Assembly (NCBI GenBank): GCA_016906335.1 | Contig: JADEYG010000015.1 | Span: 186,001-250,000, forward strand | DNA length: 64,000 nt | Source: Novakomyces olei | Taxonomy: Eukaryota > Ascomycota > Novakomycetes > Novakomycetales > Novakomycetaceae | Direction of reading: 5' to 3' | Shown here: one piece after another, positions 32,630-42,682 of the stretch | Layout: every line of letters begins with the position of its first letter | How positions within the stretch are numbered: the stretch's first letter is position 1 | Notes under the pieces: generated by a model | The model's database searches: none | The model's input: only the letters and a program-made list of their open reading frames with translations | What the model was told of the DNA's origin: nothing | Made by a program: the position numbers and the translations under genes

Positions 32630-33905
32630 CTAGTTCTTGTCGGCAGACAATTGTGATCTATATTTACGTGGCCCACCAGCACCCACGGGTAGAGGCACAC
32701 TATCTGCCCCAGTAGACGAATATTTCCCATGGCCAGCAGGCATACTACGAGCTCCACCATCCTCATCGTCTCCAGCATCTTGAGCTCTGCTCTTTTTCGG
32801 TCGTTTCAAAGCAGAATGTGAGGCTCTAGCCAGCATGGCCACTTTAGCATTGGCAGCCTCGCTTGTTCCACCCAGCTGTCGAGGCTTCCCCCATTGAACT
32901 TTGAGAGGGCAGCCTTTTACCACGCATTCAGCAAGCGGACACGCCTGGGCAGCTGCCTCGGCGCTCTCTCGTTTCTGAAAATTCACAAAGGCACATCGCG
33001 CCCTGTGTGAACAAATCACAGATTTAATAGGTCCAAATTTGCCGAAATGTTCCTTGATTGCCCACTCTGGCAGATCATCTTCGACACCCAGCAAAAACAG
33101 GGAGCAAATACTCCGATCAGCGGGTGGAGTTAGATCGCTATTTACGACTACGCGTTTACGTTTGTGAGCAGAAGATGATGAGGCAGTTGAAGATCTGACC
33201 AGGTCCAAGATAGGTTTGACCCCGGAATCATCCTCGTCCTCGTCGGCCTGGACAGATCTTAGAATCTCTCTGGCTTCTCCGTCTGTAAACTCATCGTCCA
33301 CCCCTCGTCTATAGTACGTTTCACTTTTAGCCAGTTTCTTCAAAAGCTGTCTCGCTGCTGACTCGGCTTTGCCCGCATCATAGGGCGTCTCTGCCCCCTT
33401 ATAGTTTTCCCCTTCATTACGTGATTGATACTCACGGTTGAGCTCTGTCGTCGCGCCTCTCACCATATTCAACGCAGCATCACGGATAGGTAAGGGCAGC
33501 CCAAACTGAAGATCGAGCATACAGCTTTGACAGCAGTTTTTAAGGCGAGCACATGACTGACAGATCTCTGTACGTTTGGCCTTTACGCCTTTAGCAGGCT
33601 GCCACCGGTAGACTGTCGAGTTAGTATTGGATTCTTTGGGTTTGGTTTGGTCTTCATTTGCTTAAGCTTTGTTTTAAATACTTTTCTTTTTCTTTCCTTG
33701 TTTTCGTAGAAAATGCTCCTGTACTCACCGGTGAAGGGCCGTGTGCATATTTTACACTCTGCGCCAAACGGCTCTTTTGTCATGCGCACATACGGGTTCG
33801 GGCCAAGGCACGTTTCGCACACGCTCGGAAACTCGGTTTCCTCTGGCTGAATGGGTTAGTGAGAACGTTCAAACGTCAACGACTTGCCTTGTGATTTTGC
33901 ATCAT
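32630..33905 (-). CDS. ECM2: Spliceosome factor Ecm2/Slt11 (RBM22 family), three exons
   Basis: Exons (minus) 33905-33888, 33846-33729 and 33612-32630 give 372 residues. RBM22/Cwf5/Slt11 sits at the catalytic core of the NTC-activated spliceosome next to U6 and the 5' splice site. The N-terminal zinc-binding part reads [33 protein letters not shown] and [20 protein letters not shown] across the exon 2/3 join. The RRM (about 205-290) includes [16 protein letters not shown] and [16 protein letters not shown]. The CCCH finger between the two in RBM22 is missing, as in budding-yeast Slt11. Exon 1 is only six codons, starts with two tandem ATGs, and is joined by a 41-nt GC-AG intron (donor AAG|GCAAGT, branch CACTAAC). 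That donor is needed because the frame is blocked by TAA directly upstream. Confidence 0.88.
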
Positions 33906-34378
33906 TGCTCAGGATTTTCGTGAATCAGGCATCAGCTTGATGTATTTTTATGATCTCTTATTAGGCAGACGGGGCCCGTCCGCATATTGTGGTTTGAGTA
34001 TTTTTAATAATTTATTTTGTCTGCATTTTATATTGTTTGTATTTTATATTGTTTGAATTTTATATTGTTTGTAATTTATATTGTTTGTATATTATAATGC
34101 TTGTAATAATCCTTATAATTGTCCGTATAAATGTCTTTTAACCAATATGGAAAAGACGAACGTATAGGTGCTGAGCTTCATTATAATCATTTGCTCGTCT
34201 TGACTATCCGTTTGTATATTTTTCCCTTTGCCTTTTGGATGAAACGGAACCATAAGCGCCACAAATCCTGACTAATTCTACAAAATTAATGGCGGCAGTC
34301 TTACTGGCTTTGGTGTGTTATTTTACAAGGCTAATTCGTATACTAGTCTCGTATATACAACCCTGAGGCCAACGGGTA
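33906..34378. other. Intergenic region with TTTATATTG repeats
   Basis: The region contains a GGGGCCCGTCC palindrome-like block near 33971 and, at about 34022-34095, four or five copies of a 16-17 bp unit of the form TTTTATATTGTTTGTA. It lies upstream of ECM2 and downstream of SRP101. No gene is seen. Confidence 0.5.
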
Positions 34379-36408
34379 TCATGACATGAGCATTTTTGTA
34401 GTCCAGGAAGCACTCAGTGTCCGCAAATCCGTATACATCTGGCCCGTCCCAACAAATACAACGGGCACTCCAGATACGTAAACCATACTGACAATTGTCC
34501 CCACGAGATCACCGACTGTATCGACCTTTGATATAATAAACCCATCGAGTTTTCGAGATCGGCCAAGTGCAGCTGAAAAATTACGGGCTTGTAGTATGGA
34601 ATCTGTGCCCACTAGAGCCTCTGCAACCTGGAAAATCTTGTCCAGCGGTACCGTTTGTGCAAATCTCTCCAATGATCCCATTAGAGTCTTGTCATTATGA
34701 CGTCTGCCAGCGGTATCGATAAGCACTACGTCAAATCCTTCTTTTTGTGCCTGTGAAATAGCATCGCGAGCTATGCCTGAAGCTTCTTTTCCATAGCCGC
34801 GTTCAAATAGGGCCACAGAATCTTCTCCGGCACCGGCTAAGGTCTTTAAATTACGTACATGGACCCTTAATTGCTCCACAGCTCCTGAACGAAAAGAATC
34901 GCAAGCTGCAATCATTACACGAAAATCATTGTTCAACAGAAAAAAGGCCAATTTGGAGAGAGAGGTAGATTTTCCCACGCCGTTTACTCCAACAAATGAA
35001 ATTGTATACGGTCGGCCTTGAGCTGCTTTGGTTTTACGTACCGCATTAATGAGATCGAGTGACGTTGCTGGCGTAAGAATTTTCTGTAGTGATGATTCAA
35101 CTGCTTTGTTGACGACACTTGATACGCCTAAAGGTTAGCAAATTTTTCGTTGATTAGTATGCGACCAATGCTTTTGAGGGCATTGTCCATTGCATAAACA
35201 TTAAACTAGTCAATCACGAAATTCATGAATTTTTCAATGATTAAATAATCAAATCTCGAAAACCTTTTTATTTTTAATTTAGTTTTTCTTTTTATCAATC
35301 GTCCTCATGTTATATGTCCACTTACGTTCAAACGTCGAAGTCTTTGTACCCACGAGCGAATTTTCTACACTTTCGCACAAATGTATAACGACTTCGCGAG
35401 CCACATTTTTTGCTAGTAAATGCTCCTGCATTTTCGCCAGTACAGGTTCCAGATCGCCCTTTGTCAGAGCTTTACCGCCCACAATGTTTGAAAAATATGA
35501 CATTGCTCCGGTAGCACGTTTTGTGTTAGCGGCAAGCATCTCGTCCATATCCTTTATAACTACAGCACCAGACTTTGTGTTTTCAAACGCGTTTTCCCCC
35601 ACAAGCGAGTCAGCATCGACACGCGCATCCTCTGCTCGACCTCGGCTAAAATCCAACTGCTCTTTACCGTCTTGAGCACCGTATTCATTGTCCCATTTAC
35701 GTCCAGACTTTTGTTTTTTCTGTGCAGAAACAGGCGAAGGAGAAGGAGAAGGCGAAGACTTCTTTCCCCTTCCACCTGATTTCCGCAGTTGTGCTAATCT
35801 ATGAGCTGCCGCTGCTGCATCAAATTGTTCGCCCTTTTCCTCGTGTTTTTTCACCTCTGCCTCGCTCTTCTCGGAAGCATTCGTACTCTTCTTTATCTCT
35901 TCCTGATCAATTTCATCTCGGCTCCGGTTAGCTGCTTCTTCCTTCTCTGCCAAAGTTGGCGCAGATATTCCCTTTGACTTAGAGAAATGCATAGATTCAA
36001 GCTCACGGATTCGCTGGTCATAGTACGCATCAAACCCTCCAACTTTTTCGTAAATGTCCACCGAAGTTAGTGTTCCTGCGTACAAAGACACAAACAGCGT
36101 TTTAACGTCCCGCAGCAAAGCATTTACAAACGCCGAAGGAGTCTGCTGAGGGCAAACGACCTTTTGGTATTGTCAGTTAACCTAGTCAATTTTTAATTCA
36201 GATTTCATACCACGAAAACGAGTCCCTGCTCGTTTGCTAGAGTCCATTTTAGCAGATGAGCACCCTGTACAAAACTTTCTTCGGCCGCTCGCTCTTCTAA
36301 AAAGACATCGCTTATAAGCGCATTGACTACTGAGGGATAAACAGTCGTCTGTACACGCTTCCACAGGACGAGGCCGCCGCGTGTAAATGCATAAATTGCA
36401 TCAATCAT
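34379..36408 (-). CDS. SRP101: Signal recognition particle receptor alpha subunit, three exons
   Basis: Exons (minus) 36408-36211, 36160-35326 and 35127-34379 give 593 residues, near the 621 of S. cerevisiae Srp101. The receptor docks SRP-bound ribosomes at the ER membrane through its SRX domain and NG GTPase. The N-terminal longin-like SRX domain begins MIDAIYAFTRGGLVLWK and continues through VNALISDVFLEER and LVFVV. A charged linker with Lys/Glu runs from about 135 to 260. The N domain precedes the G domain, which shows G1 GVNGVGKSTSLSKLA, ACDSFRSGAVEQL, G3 DTAGRR and G4 SKVDTVGD. Introns are 50 nt and 198 nt; the second ends GCTAACCTTTAG. The intron-1 join LVFV-VVCPQQTP is the least certain point by a codon or so. 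Confidence 0.95.
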
Positions 36409-36837
36409 GGCGGAGGCTCTTGCTGCCGTGATTATAGTATTTAATATTTATTTAATAATTATATTTGTTCAACAATATTTATTTAACAATTGTTTATTCA
36501 ACAATTATTTATTTAATAATTATTTATTTAATAATTATTTATTTAATAATTATTTATTTACATATACAATAGATAAAGGACGACGAGGAAGAGAAATTAC
36601 CAGCGATGTTCAAAACGTCTCCCGCCAGTCATACTGTACCAATCGATCTTTTGGCGTCCAACATTTTAATTTTGTAATCAGAAACTGTGTGTGAAACTAG
36701 CGCTACAAAATTGCCTACAAGGTCGGTGATTATATAAATAAGATAAGTGGTATACTGATAGTATTTAATGTACGTATTTCACTATATCTCATTATTTATC
36801 GCTTTTATTTCGTAGACACGATCTTTGACAAGTCTAC
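36409..36837. other. Divergent promoter of SRP101 and CET1 with 15-bp repeat
   Basis: The region holds a tandem array at about 36460-36560 of five copies of an AATTATTTATTTAAT-like 15-mer. No gene is seen. Confidence 0.55.
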
Positions 36838-37788
36838 ATGTCAGAGGACGAGACGCGAAAACGGAGGCGGGAATCGAAACCTGATGACGCGCCTCAAGCG
36901 GCGCCAGTACTCGGTGTCGCTTTTAACAATGAGACTCCAATTGACGATATAACATTCACAGTGACTGATATTGTATATAATCACCTTTTACGTTTAGGCG
37001 ATCAGCCAGTTGAAGTAAAGACACCCTTTTGTGGAGATAATCTCTTTTCTTACGCGCGTCTAGATTGAAGCCAAATTGGGTACGCTCAAAGACCGGCAAG
37101 CAGGCACAAGGATCTTTGTCCCTGGAGCCACTACGGAAACGGGTACGATATGCTTCGTTGCCATGAATACTGATATAGAGTGTTTGATGCATCGTCTTAT
37201 GGTGATGGCCGTGTATACTTTGAGAGCGATATGAGTAAAGAGTCTCATCGGCATTTCAATCAGATGCTGAATGCTGTCTTTGCCCGGTCACAAAAGGCGA
37301 ACGAGGCTCGGGCGCAGGATACAAGGCCACAGCAAAAAATGATCTATAAGCATACGCGTGAAGTCGATGCATTTTACAGATCGCCAGCGGGAAATGTACG
37401 CGTAACACGCGATCAGAATACAAAGGAGACCGTTTCCTGTGTGATTAAGAAACGGCTAATCAACGTGGACGTTTACTGTCCACGTAGCCGATTTGACTGG
37501 CGAGTAAGTATCAATTTGGAGGTTCCGACAGACGAAGCACTTGCTACTGGATCACCAGAGTACACGCGCAACAAGGACCGTATCAGCTACCAAACCCAGT
37601 TCTACCAGGTAGATCTTACAATGGTTTCTAGGGCTCCAGGCCGAGAGTCTTATGAATTGGAAGTTGAACTGTTGCAGATGAAACGGTTACAAGAATATGC
37701 GGAGCGGAGTGCGCGTGGAGAGCCGAGCCATTTTCGCGTTGTCCTTCAGGGGTTTGTCTACAGTGTGAGAGCACTGCTCCGAAGCTGA
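36838..37788 (+). CDS. CET1: mRNA 5'-triphosphatase, three exons
   Basis: Exons 36838-37014, 37064-37142 and 37181-37788 encode 287 residues. The enzyme removes the gamma-phosphate from nascent pre-mRNA ends, the first step of capping. It is of the fungal metal-dependent tunnel type: motif A is IEAKLGTL at the start of exon 2 and motif C is ESYELEVELLQ near residue 240, each with paired acidic residues, and the Arg/Lys-rich strands CVIKKRLINVDVYCPRSRFDW and VRVTRDQ lie between. Both introns are very short (49 and 38 nt). The second ends in ATAGAG: only use of the last AG keeps frame and gives TETVFDASSYG. The N-terminal 40 residues are charged and probably bind the guanylyltransferase. Cet1 or Ctl1 cannot be separated beyond family. 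Confidence 0.9.
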
Positions 37789-38226
37789 TCGTATTGGTTT
37801 TTTGGCTGCTTTTGTTTGGTGAGCGATTTGGTTCTGCTCATGTAATACTACGCTTACCCCGACATGTGGGGGTCATATGTGACCCCCACCTATTGATCAT
37901 TCTGGACCTTACAAACATTGGTGCCGATCCTGATCCTTGCAATCATAGATTTGCCTGTAAATGATAACGAAGTTTTTTCCCTCTTTTTTCAAATTATTGC
38001 ATACTGCCGTACTTGCATGGTACATTTAGGCTGATTTATGAGGCAGTCAAGACAGTATGGGCTTTTTGTCGGTAGACGTGGAGGACAGAGGACAAACATA
38101 TATGTCGATTACAATATAATTATCACGAGGAGAGCCGACCGATCGATCTGCTATTCCGTACTATATACAATACCGCTGACGGCGAATCAATAGAAAATAA
38201 AATAAAGAAAATATAAATTGTCACAG
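37789..38226. other. Convergent intergenic region of CET1 and DID4
   Basis: A 440 bp spacer between convergent genes. It contains a strong GC-rich hairpin, listed separately, and otherwise AT-rich sequence. Confidence 0.5.
37866..37889. repeat. Perfect inverted repeat (10-bp arms)
   Basis: Arms GTGGGGGTCA and TGACCCCCAC flank a 4-base loop TATG. The stem is perfect and GC-rich in AT-rich surroundings, 78 bp past the CET1 stop and about 340 bp beyond the DID4 stop on the other strand. It could form a stable RNA hairpin in the CET1 3' UTR or be a dyad protein-binding site. Confidence 0.85.
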
Positions 38227-38892
38227 CTACCGCCGCATACGATCTAGTCGCGCCTGCAAGTCGTCGTCTTCCGCCGCGGCGCCCACTGGTTGGGCTACAC
38301 GATCAGGCGTTTCAGCTGTAGCGTCTGCACGGATAGTGCTGGGAGTCACACCAAGACTCTGAGCCAGGTCTACGCCCAATTCGTCCATTACTTGCTCAAC
38401 AATCTCGTCAGTCTCCTCCTCATCATCCTCCATAGTCTCGTCAACAGCGTCATCCATCATTTCTTGACGTTGGTCCATGACATCATTCTCCCGTTCAAAT
38501 TCCTGGGCAATACGCGTAAGAGCGGGAAGATTCATACGGCGATTCATGCCGCCTAAAAGTCTTGCGGCTCCCTTCATACTCTGCATCATTTGCTCGTTTG
38601 ATCTCACAGTCTGAATGCGTAGAGAAACCGCTTGTAATTGAGTTTTCATACTGTAAAATTTGCGTATATGCTTGCGCGTACGCACAAGATCGCGTGCTTT
38701 GACTTTTGCTGCGCCTGTTTGGCCTTCTTTTGCACTTCGTTTAATTTCAGCAATAAGCCGCTTCTCTTGTTGCTCTAATTTTACCCGTTCCCTGTCTAAC
38801 TCGCGCTGAGCTTTTTCCAATCCACGTTGATGCTGACGCAACCGTTCTTGAGGGGTTTTAGACCGGCCAAACGCCCATTCAAGGACGTTCAT
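38227..38892 (-). CDS. DID4: ESCRT-III subunit Vps2/Did4 (CHMP2)
   Basis: The 221-residue protein has the Snf7-type layout: a basic N-terminal half with helices alpha1 and alpha2 (GRSKTPQERLRQHQRGLEKA onward, and KVKARDLVRTRKHIRKFYSM) and an acidic C-terminal half (DETMEDDEEETDEIVEQVMD). It ends with a MIM1 element DDDLQARLDRMRR that recruits the Vps4 ATPase. The segment MNRRMNLPALTRIAQEFERE is typical of CHMP2/Vps2. With Vps24 it caps Snf7 filaments during multivesicular-body sorting and other membrane scission. Single exon, ATG at 38892, convergent with CET1. Confidence 0.95.
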   Translation of the reverse strand: MNVLEWAFGRSKTPQERLRQHQRGLEKAQRELDRERVKLEQQEKRLIAEIKRSAKEGQTGAAKVKARDLVRTRKHIRKFYSMKTQLQAVSLRIQTVRSNEQMMQSMKGAARLLGGMNRRMNLPALTRIAQEFERENDVMDQRQEMMDDAVDETMEDDEEETDEIVEQVMDELGVDLAQSLGVTPSTIRADATAETPDRVAQPVGAAAEDDDLQARLDRMRR

Positions 38893-39113
38893 GGCGGATC
38901 AGGATGTGTGCTCTACCGTCCTGTAATAATCGTAAAATAAATGAAATGTAACTATGCGGTACTCTGTATATTTTTCATATTTATTGTTTTTATTATTATT
39001 TTTATTTATTAATTATATTTTCGCTATTATTATATTTTATTCATTTATTATAATATTTTTTATTAAATATATTGTTTAATAGACAGCGATTGATCTTGCT
39101 TCATATAAACGGC

Positions 39114-40271
39114 ATGTATCAGCCAGGCCAGCCTGGCCAGCCTGGCCAGTACGGCCAATATGGCGGACCAGACTCTTCGCTTCCTTATGCTGGCTCTCCA
39201 GGACCAATTCTTCATCATCCACAGCCAACACATCCTATTCCGCCAATGAGATCTCCATCAGCGGGCGCCAACCAGCCACAGTACTCCCTGCCCCAGCAAC
39301 AGCAATATGGCTTCTTTGGAATGGACACGGCCACGGCAAATATGGGATACCAAGTGGGCCGGCATGCTTTTACTGCTGGCCAAGAGTATATGGAGCAAAG
39401 CGTGGGGCGATGGCTTTCTATGCGGGTTTTACGGTACTACTTCAATGTGAGCAATCTGTACGTGGTCCAGAAACTGCGAATCATTCTATTTCCTTGGACT
39501 CATAAACCCTGGTCACGTGCAGTAAAGAGAAGCGAAATTAATGGTGCCGTTGAAGGGTTCAAGCCACCTCGCGAAGACGTCAATGCGCCTGATATGTATA
39601 TACCACTAATGGCGTTTGTTACGTATATCTTACTATCTGCGCTGCTTGCCGGGTTGCGTGGTGAATTTGCCCCGGAAATGCTGGGACTCACTGCGTCTAC
39701 TGCGTGTGGTGTTGTTGTGTTTGAGTTTTTGGCTATTAAACTGGGGTGCTACGTACTGGGGATTACCAGTGACTCGCAGTTGCTCGATCTACTGTCTTAT
39801 AGCGGCTACAAGTTTGTTGGGTGAGTTTGCCACCGTTCTTGCTTCTGCATTTATAGTTTGATTTTTTTTTTTGGTGTTGCCTTGTGCTCATAGAATTTGC
39901 CATGAGCCTGTTGACTGTTTATTGAGTGTTGTATAATTAATTATTTCATACTTTATTATGTTTTGTATTCTGTTCTTATGTATCCCCCACCTTGCGTCTT
40001 CAATATACTAATTTGCTACAGAATCATCGTCACAATGTTGTCGAAACTATTTGCTCGCAATTGGATTTATTATGCTGCGTTTGCTTATACGTTTTTGGCT
40101 ACAGCCTTTTTCTTGCTCCGTAGTTTGCGCTACGTCGTCATTCCTGATAGTGGTGCTGCAGCATCTGGAATGACAGCTTCTACGGGCTACACACGCAGCC
40201 GCAGCCTGCGCGTATATTTTCTTTTTGGCATCAGCGTATTCCAGATTGTGTTTATGTGGATGCTTTCGTAG
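39114..40271 (+). CDS. YIF1: Golgi/ER membrane protein Yif1, two exons
   Basis: Exons 39114-39820 and 40022-40271 give 318 residues (S. cerevisiae Yif1 is 314). Yif1 binds Yip1 and Ypt GTPases in ER-Golgi transport. A Pro/Gln/Gly-rich cytosolic head (MYQPGQPGQPGQYGQYGG at the start) leads to the family block NMGYQVGRHAFTAGQEYMEQ and RYYFNVSNLYVVQKLRIILF. Five membrane helices follow, starting with MYIPLMAFVTYILLSALLAG; the last (VYFLFGISVFQIVFMWML) ends at the C-terminus. The 201-nt intron begins GTGAGT and ends ATACTAATTTGCTACAG and interrupts a glycine codon. The start is the first Met of the conserved head; the frame upstream has only TTG codons. Confidence 0.93.
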
Positions 40272-40924
40272 ACTATTAATCCACAAAAATGAACACATAT
40301 AAATTGTGCTGCATACGCTTTTATGGCGTTTTAAACGTTTTCCTATTTTAGGAGGGTCTTGCAGAAATGCCAGTATGGTTTCATCAGTGCCGAGGATCAA
40401 ACAGTCTTTCACAGTTGTTAAGATGTAATTACGCTAGTCTGTTAAATTTAAAAGTGTCATGTGATGTGTTGGATTAAATTACCGATATTCTGTTAAATCG
40501 GCGTGATATTCCCAAGTAGTGCTATTCAGCATTATACGGTATATATAAATATTAAATAACTATTTTATTCCAATATTCAGAGCGCTGATCTTTTCATACG
40601 TACCATATAATAATATTCATAATATTCATAATATTCATAATATTCATAATATTCATAATATTCATAATATTCATAATATTCATAATATTCATAATATTCA
40701 TAATATTCATAATACTTTGCGACATCGCTTATTGTTATCGGCAGACTGTTGCGAATGCATCGTGGCCAACACGATGCGCATACTTAATACGTGGCGATTG
40801 AAAATAAATAACGAAACCACACAAGCTCGTGACTATTGCGGTGAGTTTTTAAAAGATTATTTTCTAATTTCCAGCGTTCGAGCGGACGTTTTTATCATGG
40901 ATCAAGTTTGCGTTTTATTTAACA
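40272..40924. other. Intergenic region with 9-bp tandem array
   Basis: A 650 bp region between two plus-strand genes that carries the TAATATTCA array, listed separately. Short frames such as one from 40717 run into the next gene's leader and look non-coding. Confidence 0.45.
40610..40713. repeat. Tandem array of 9-bp unit TAATATTCA, about 11 copies
   Basis: About 100 bp of nearly perfect head-to-tail copies of TAATATTCA. The unit is three codons long, but no ORF uses it. Located about 210 bp upstream of the small membrane-protein gene at 40925. Confidence 0.95.
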
Positions 40925-41289
40925 ATGGCGGCCGCTGCTATTGTTCCTATCGGCGTTACTCCTGATCAATACAAACGGCATCACACCAATTTAACTCGGC
41001 CTCTTGCAATTTCCAGCTCTGTCTTACTGCTTGGTGCCTCGGCTGCAGCAATAGCCGCTGGTCTCTTGCAGTATGTTTACACCGTGCGAAAGCTCGATAA
41101 TGGTCATGTCCACTTGCGTATTTCCCGTGTACAATATGGCGTTTGGGCGTTCTTAATTCTGCTCGTTATCGCCAGTTTTGTAAGTTCTTTATGACAATGG
41201 AACAATTATTAATTAGCTAATTGTAGATATTGGCTGTTGTGGCCGGTTGGCAACGTGTTACTCCCGGTTCAGTTGGAGGGTTCTACTAG
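40925..41289 (+). CDS. Small two-TM membrane protein, 105 aa, two exons
   Basis: Exons 40925-41179 and 41227-41289 join in phase across a 47-nt intron (GTAAGT donor, GCTAATTGTAG acceptor). Without splicing the frame ends after four spurious residues. The product has an N-terminal polar segment with HHTNLTRP, a first helix (about 30-50; SSSVLLLGASAAAIAAGLLQ), a short charged loop (TVRKLDNGHVHLRISR) and a second helix (about 72-93; VWAFLILLVIASFILAVVAG). It ends GGFY. I do not recognise the family; it could be a subunit or assembly factor of an ER or mitochondrial complex. The sharp exon logic argues for a real gene. Confidence 0.65.
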
Positions 41290-41994
41290 GGTCTGAACTT
41301 GTCATGGGATTGCAGTTGCATTTGTTTACAATTGCATTTATTTTATCTAATTCGATTTTCGCCTGTTGTTTATATTATTAGGCGATTCCTTTAGCGTGGA
41401 GTTACAGTCTGTTTGTCAGTAATTAGGTGGAGAATGAAGAGCATATGTTTCAACAGGTTTTTTCCGTTTCCAATCTCAATTGTTCTGATTCAAGAGTACC
41501 ACTGCATAATGATTACGTTTGTCAGTGGCGTAGTACGTGAAAAGAAAACAGTAATTATCAGTCGGCCGTACAACTGCAAGTCTGCTATTGTTTGTTTGTG
41601 ACTAATTTGGCTCTTGTACTATATTACTCCTGTACTGGCCCTGTATTGTCATTTGTGAATACCGTTTTGTATGATGAATTTTCCTATATAATCTTGAACC
41701 GTCAACTCAAAGGCTATACTTCGCTATCCGTAGAAATCAAGGCATGATATCAAATCAAAAAAGAACAAGTAAAACCCAACCCATATAAACCATCTCTTTT
41801 GTTCTAATCTGCATCGTTGACAGGCTACTTTTGTGTTGACCACGTAATCTACAATTTCCAAATTCAACCCCAATAATTGTTCTCTGCCAGCCTCCAGGTT
41901 CTATTCTCTTTATATTCCGTTTGAGTGTACGCTATTACAATCCCTTACTATAAGACAGTGTTTGCAAATCAATTTTTAAATCAAGTGTCTAGCA
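41290..41994. other. Convergent intergenic region
   Basis: 700 bp between the small membrane-protein gene and the EGD2 stop. It is moderately AT-rich and I see no supported feature. Confidence 0.4.
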
Positions 41995-42682
41995 CTACAT
42001 GGTCAGGCTCATAATCGTGTTTACAATATCGCCATTGTTCTCCTTGAGAGCTTTGATAGCCTTGTTACGCGAGACACTCGTCTGCTGCTGGACGAGTTCA
42101 ATATCCTTTGCTTCAACGCCCGTAGCATCGACAGGCTCACCGTCATCCTCCTCAGCCTCTTTGCCCTTGGTGACAGCCTCACCCAAAGGTGCAGAGGGAG
42201 CAGAGCCGGCAGCGGCCTGTTGAGACTTGTCCGCGCCCTCTTGCTCTTCCTGAGCAGCGAGCTGCTGAGCAGCAGCAGCCTGCTGCTGCGTACCAAAGTC
42301 TCCCAAAGGTTCCGTCCGTACTTGACCAAAGATGACGTACGAGTCAGAGTGAGGGGACTTGTAAACCTCTGGGTTATTGATAGCAAACAAGCCTGCGCGA
42401 GTACGGCGGAAGGCAATTCGAGTAATTCCAGGTACCGGCTCGAGCTTCAGCTTGGAGATAAGCGAACGGGCCTTCTTTTCTGCCCGTGAATGGACAGCAA
42501 TTGATGCTCCCGGTGGGATTTCACCACCTGCCTCAGCTTCCTCCTCATGTGCCTCATTCTCAGAGCCAGACGACTCGTGCTCGGCCGGCGCAGAGACGGC
42601 TGCTGCCTGCTCGTCGGTGAGCTCTTCGATCTTGTTTGACACTGCATCGTTAATGGGTAATGCTTAAACATCCACGCTTACT
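41995..42682 (-). CDS. EGD2: Nascent polypeptide-associated complex alpha subunit; start codon formed by splicing
   Basis: The 215-residue protein has an acidic N-terminus, a NAC domain (about 50-115; SLISKLKLEPVPGITRIAFR and DSYVIFGQVRTEPLGD), an Ala/Gln/Glu linker and a C-terminal UBA domain (about 175-215; QQTSVSRNKAIKALKENNGD). NAC binds emerging chains at the ribosome exit. No in-frame ATG precedes the domain: the coding frame reads TAA then GCA TTA with only a GTG near the first conserved residue. A 40-nt intron (42642-42681) with GTAAGC donor, ATTAAC branch site and GATGCAG acceptor fits exactly. Splicing joins an A at 42682 to TG at 42641-42640, giving AAAATGTCAAAC, an ideal start context. 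The first A is thus the only coding base of exon 1. Confidence 0.93.
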
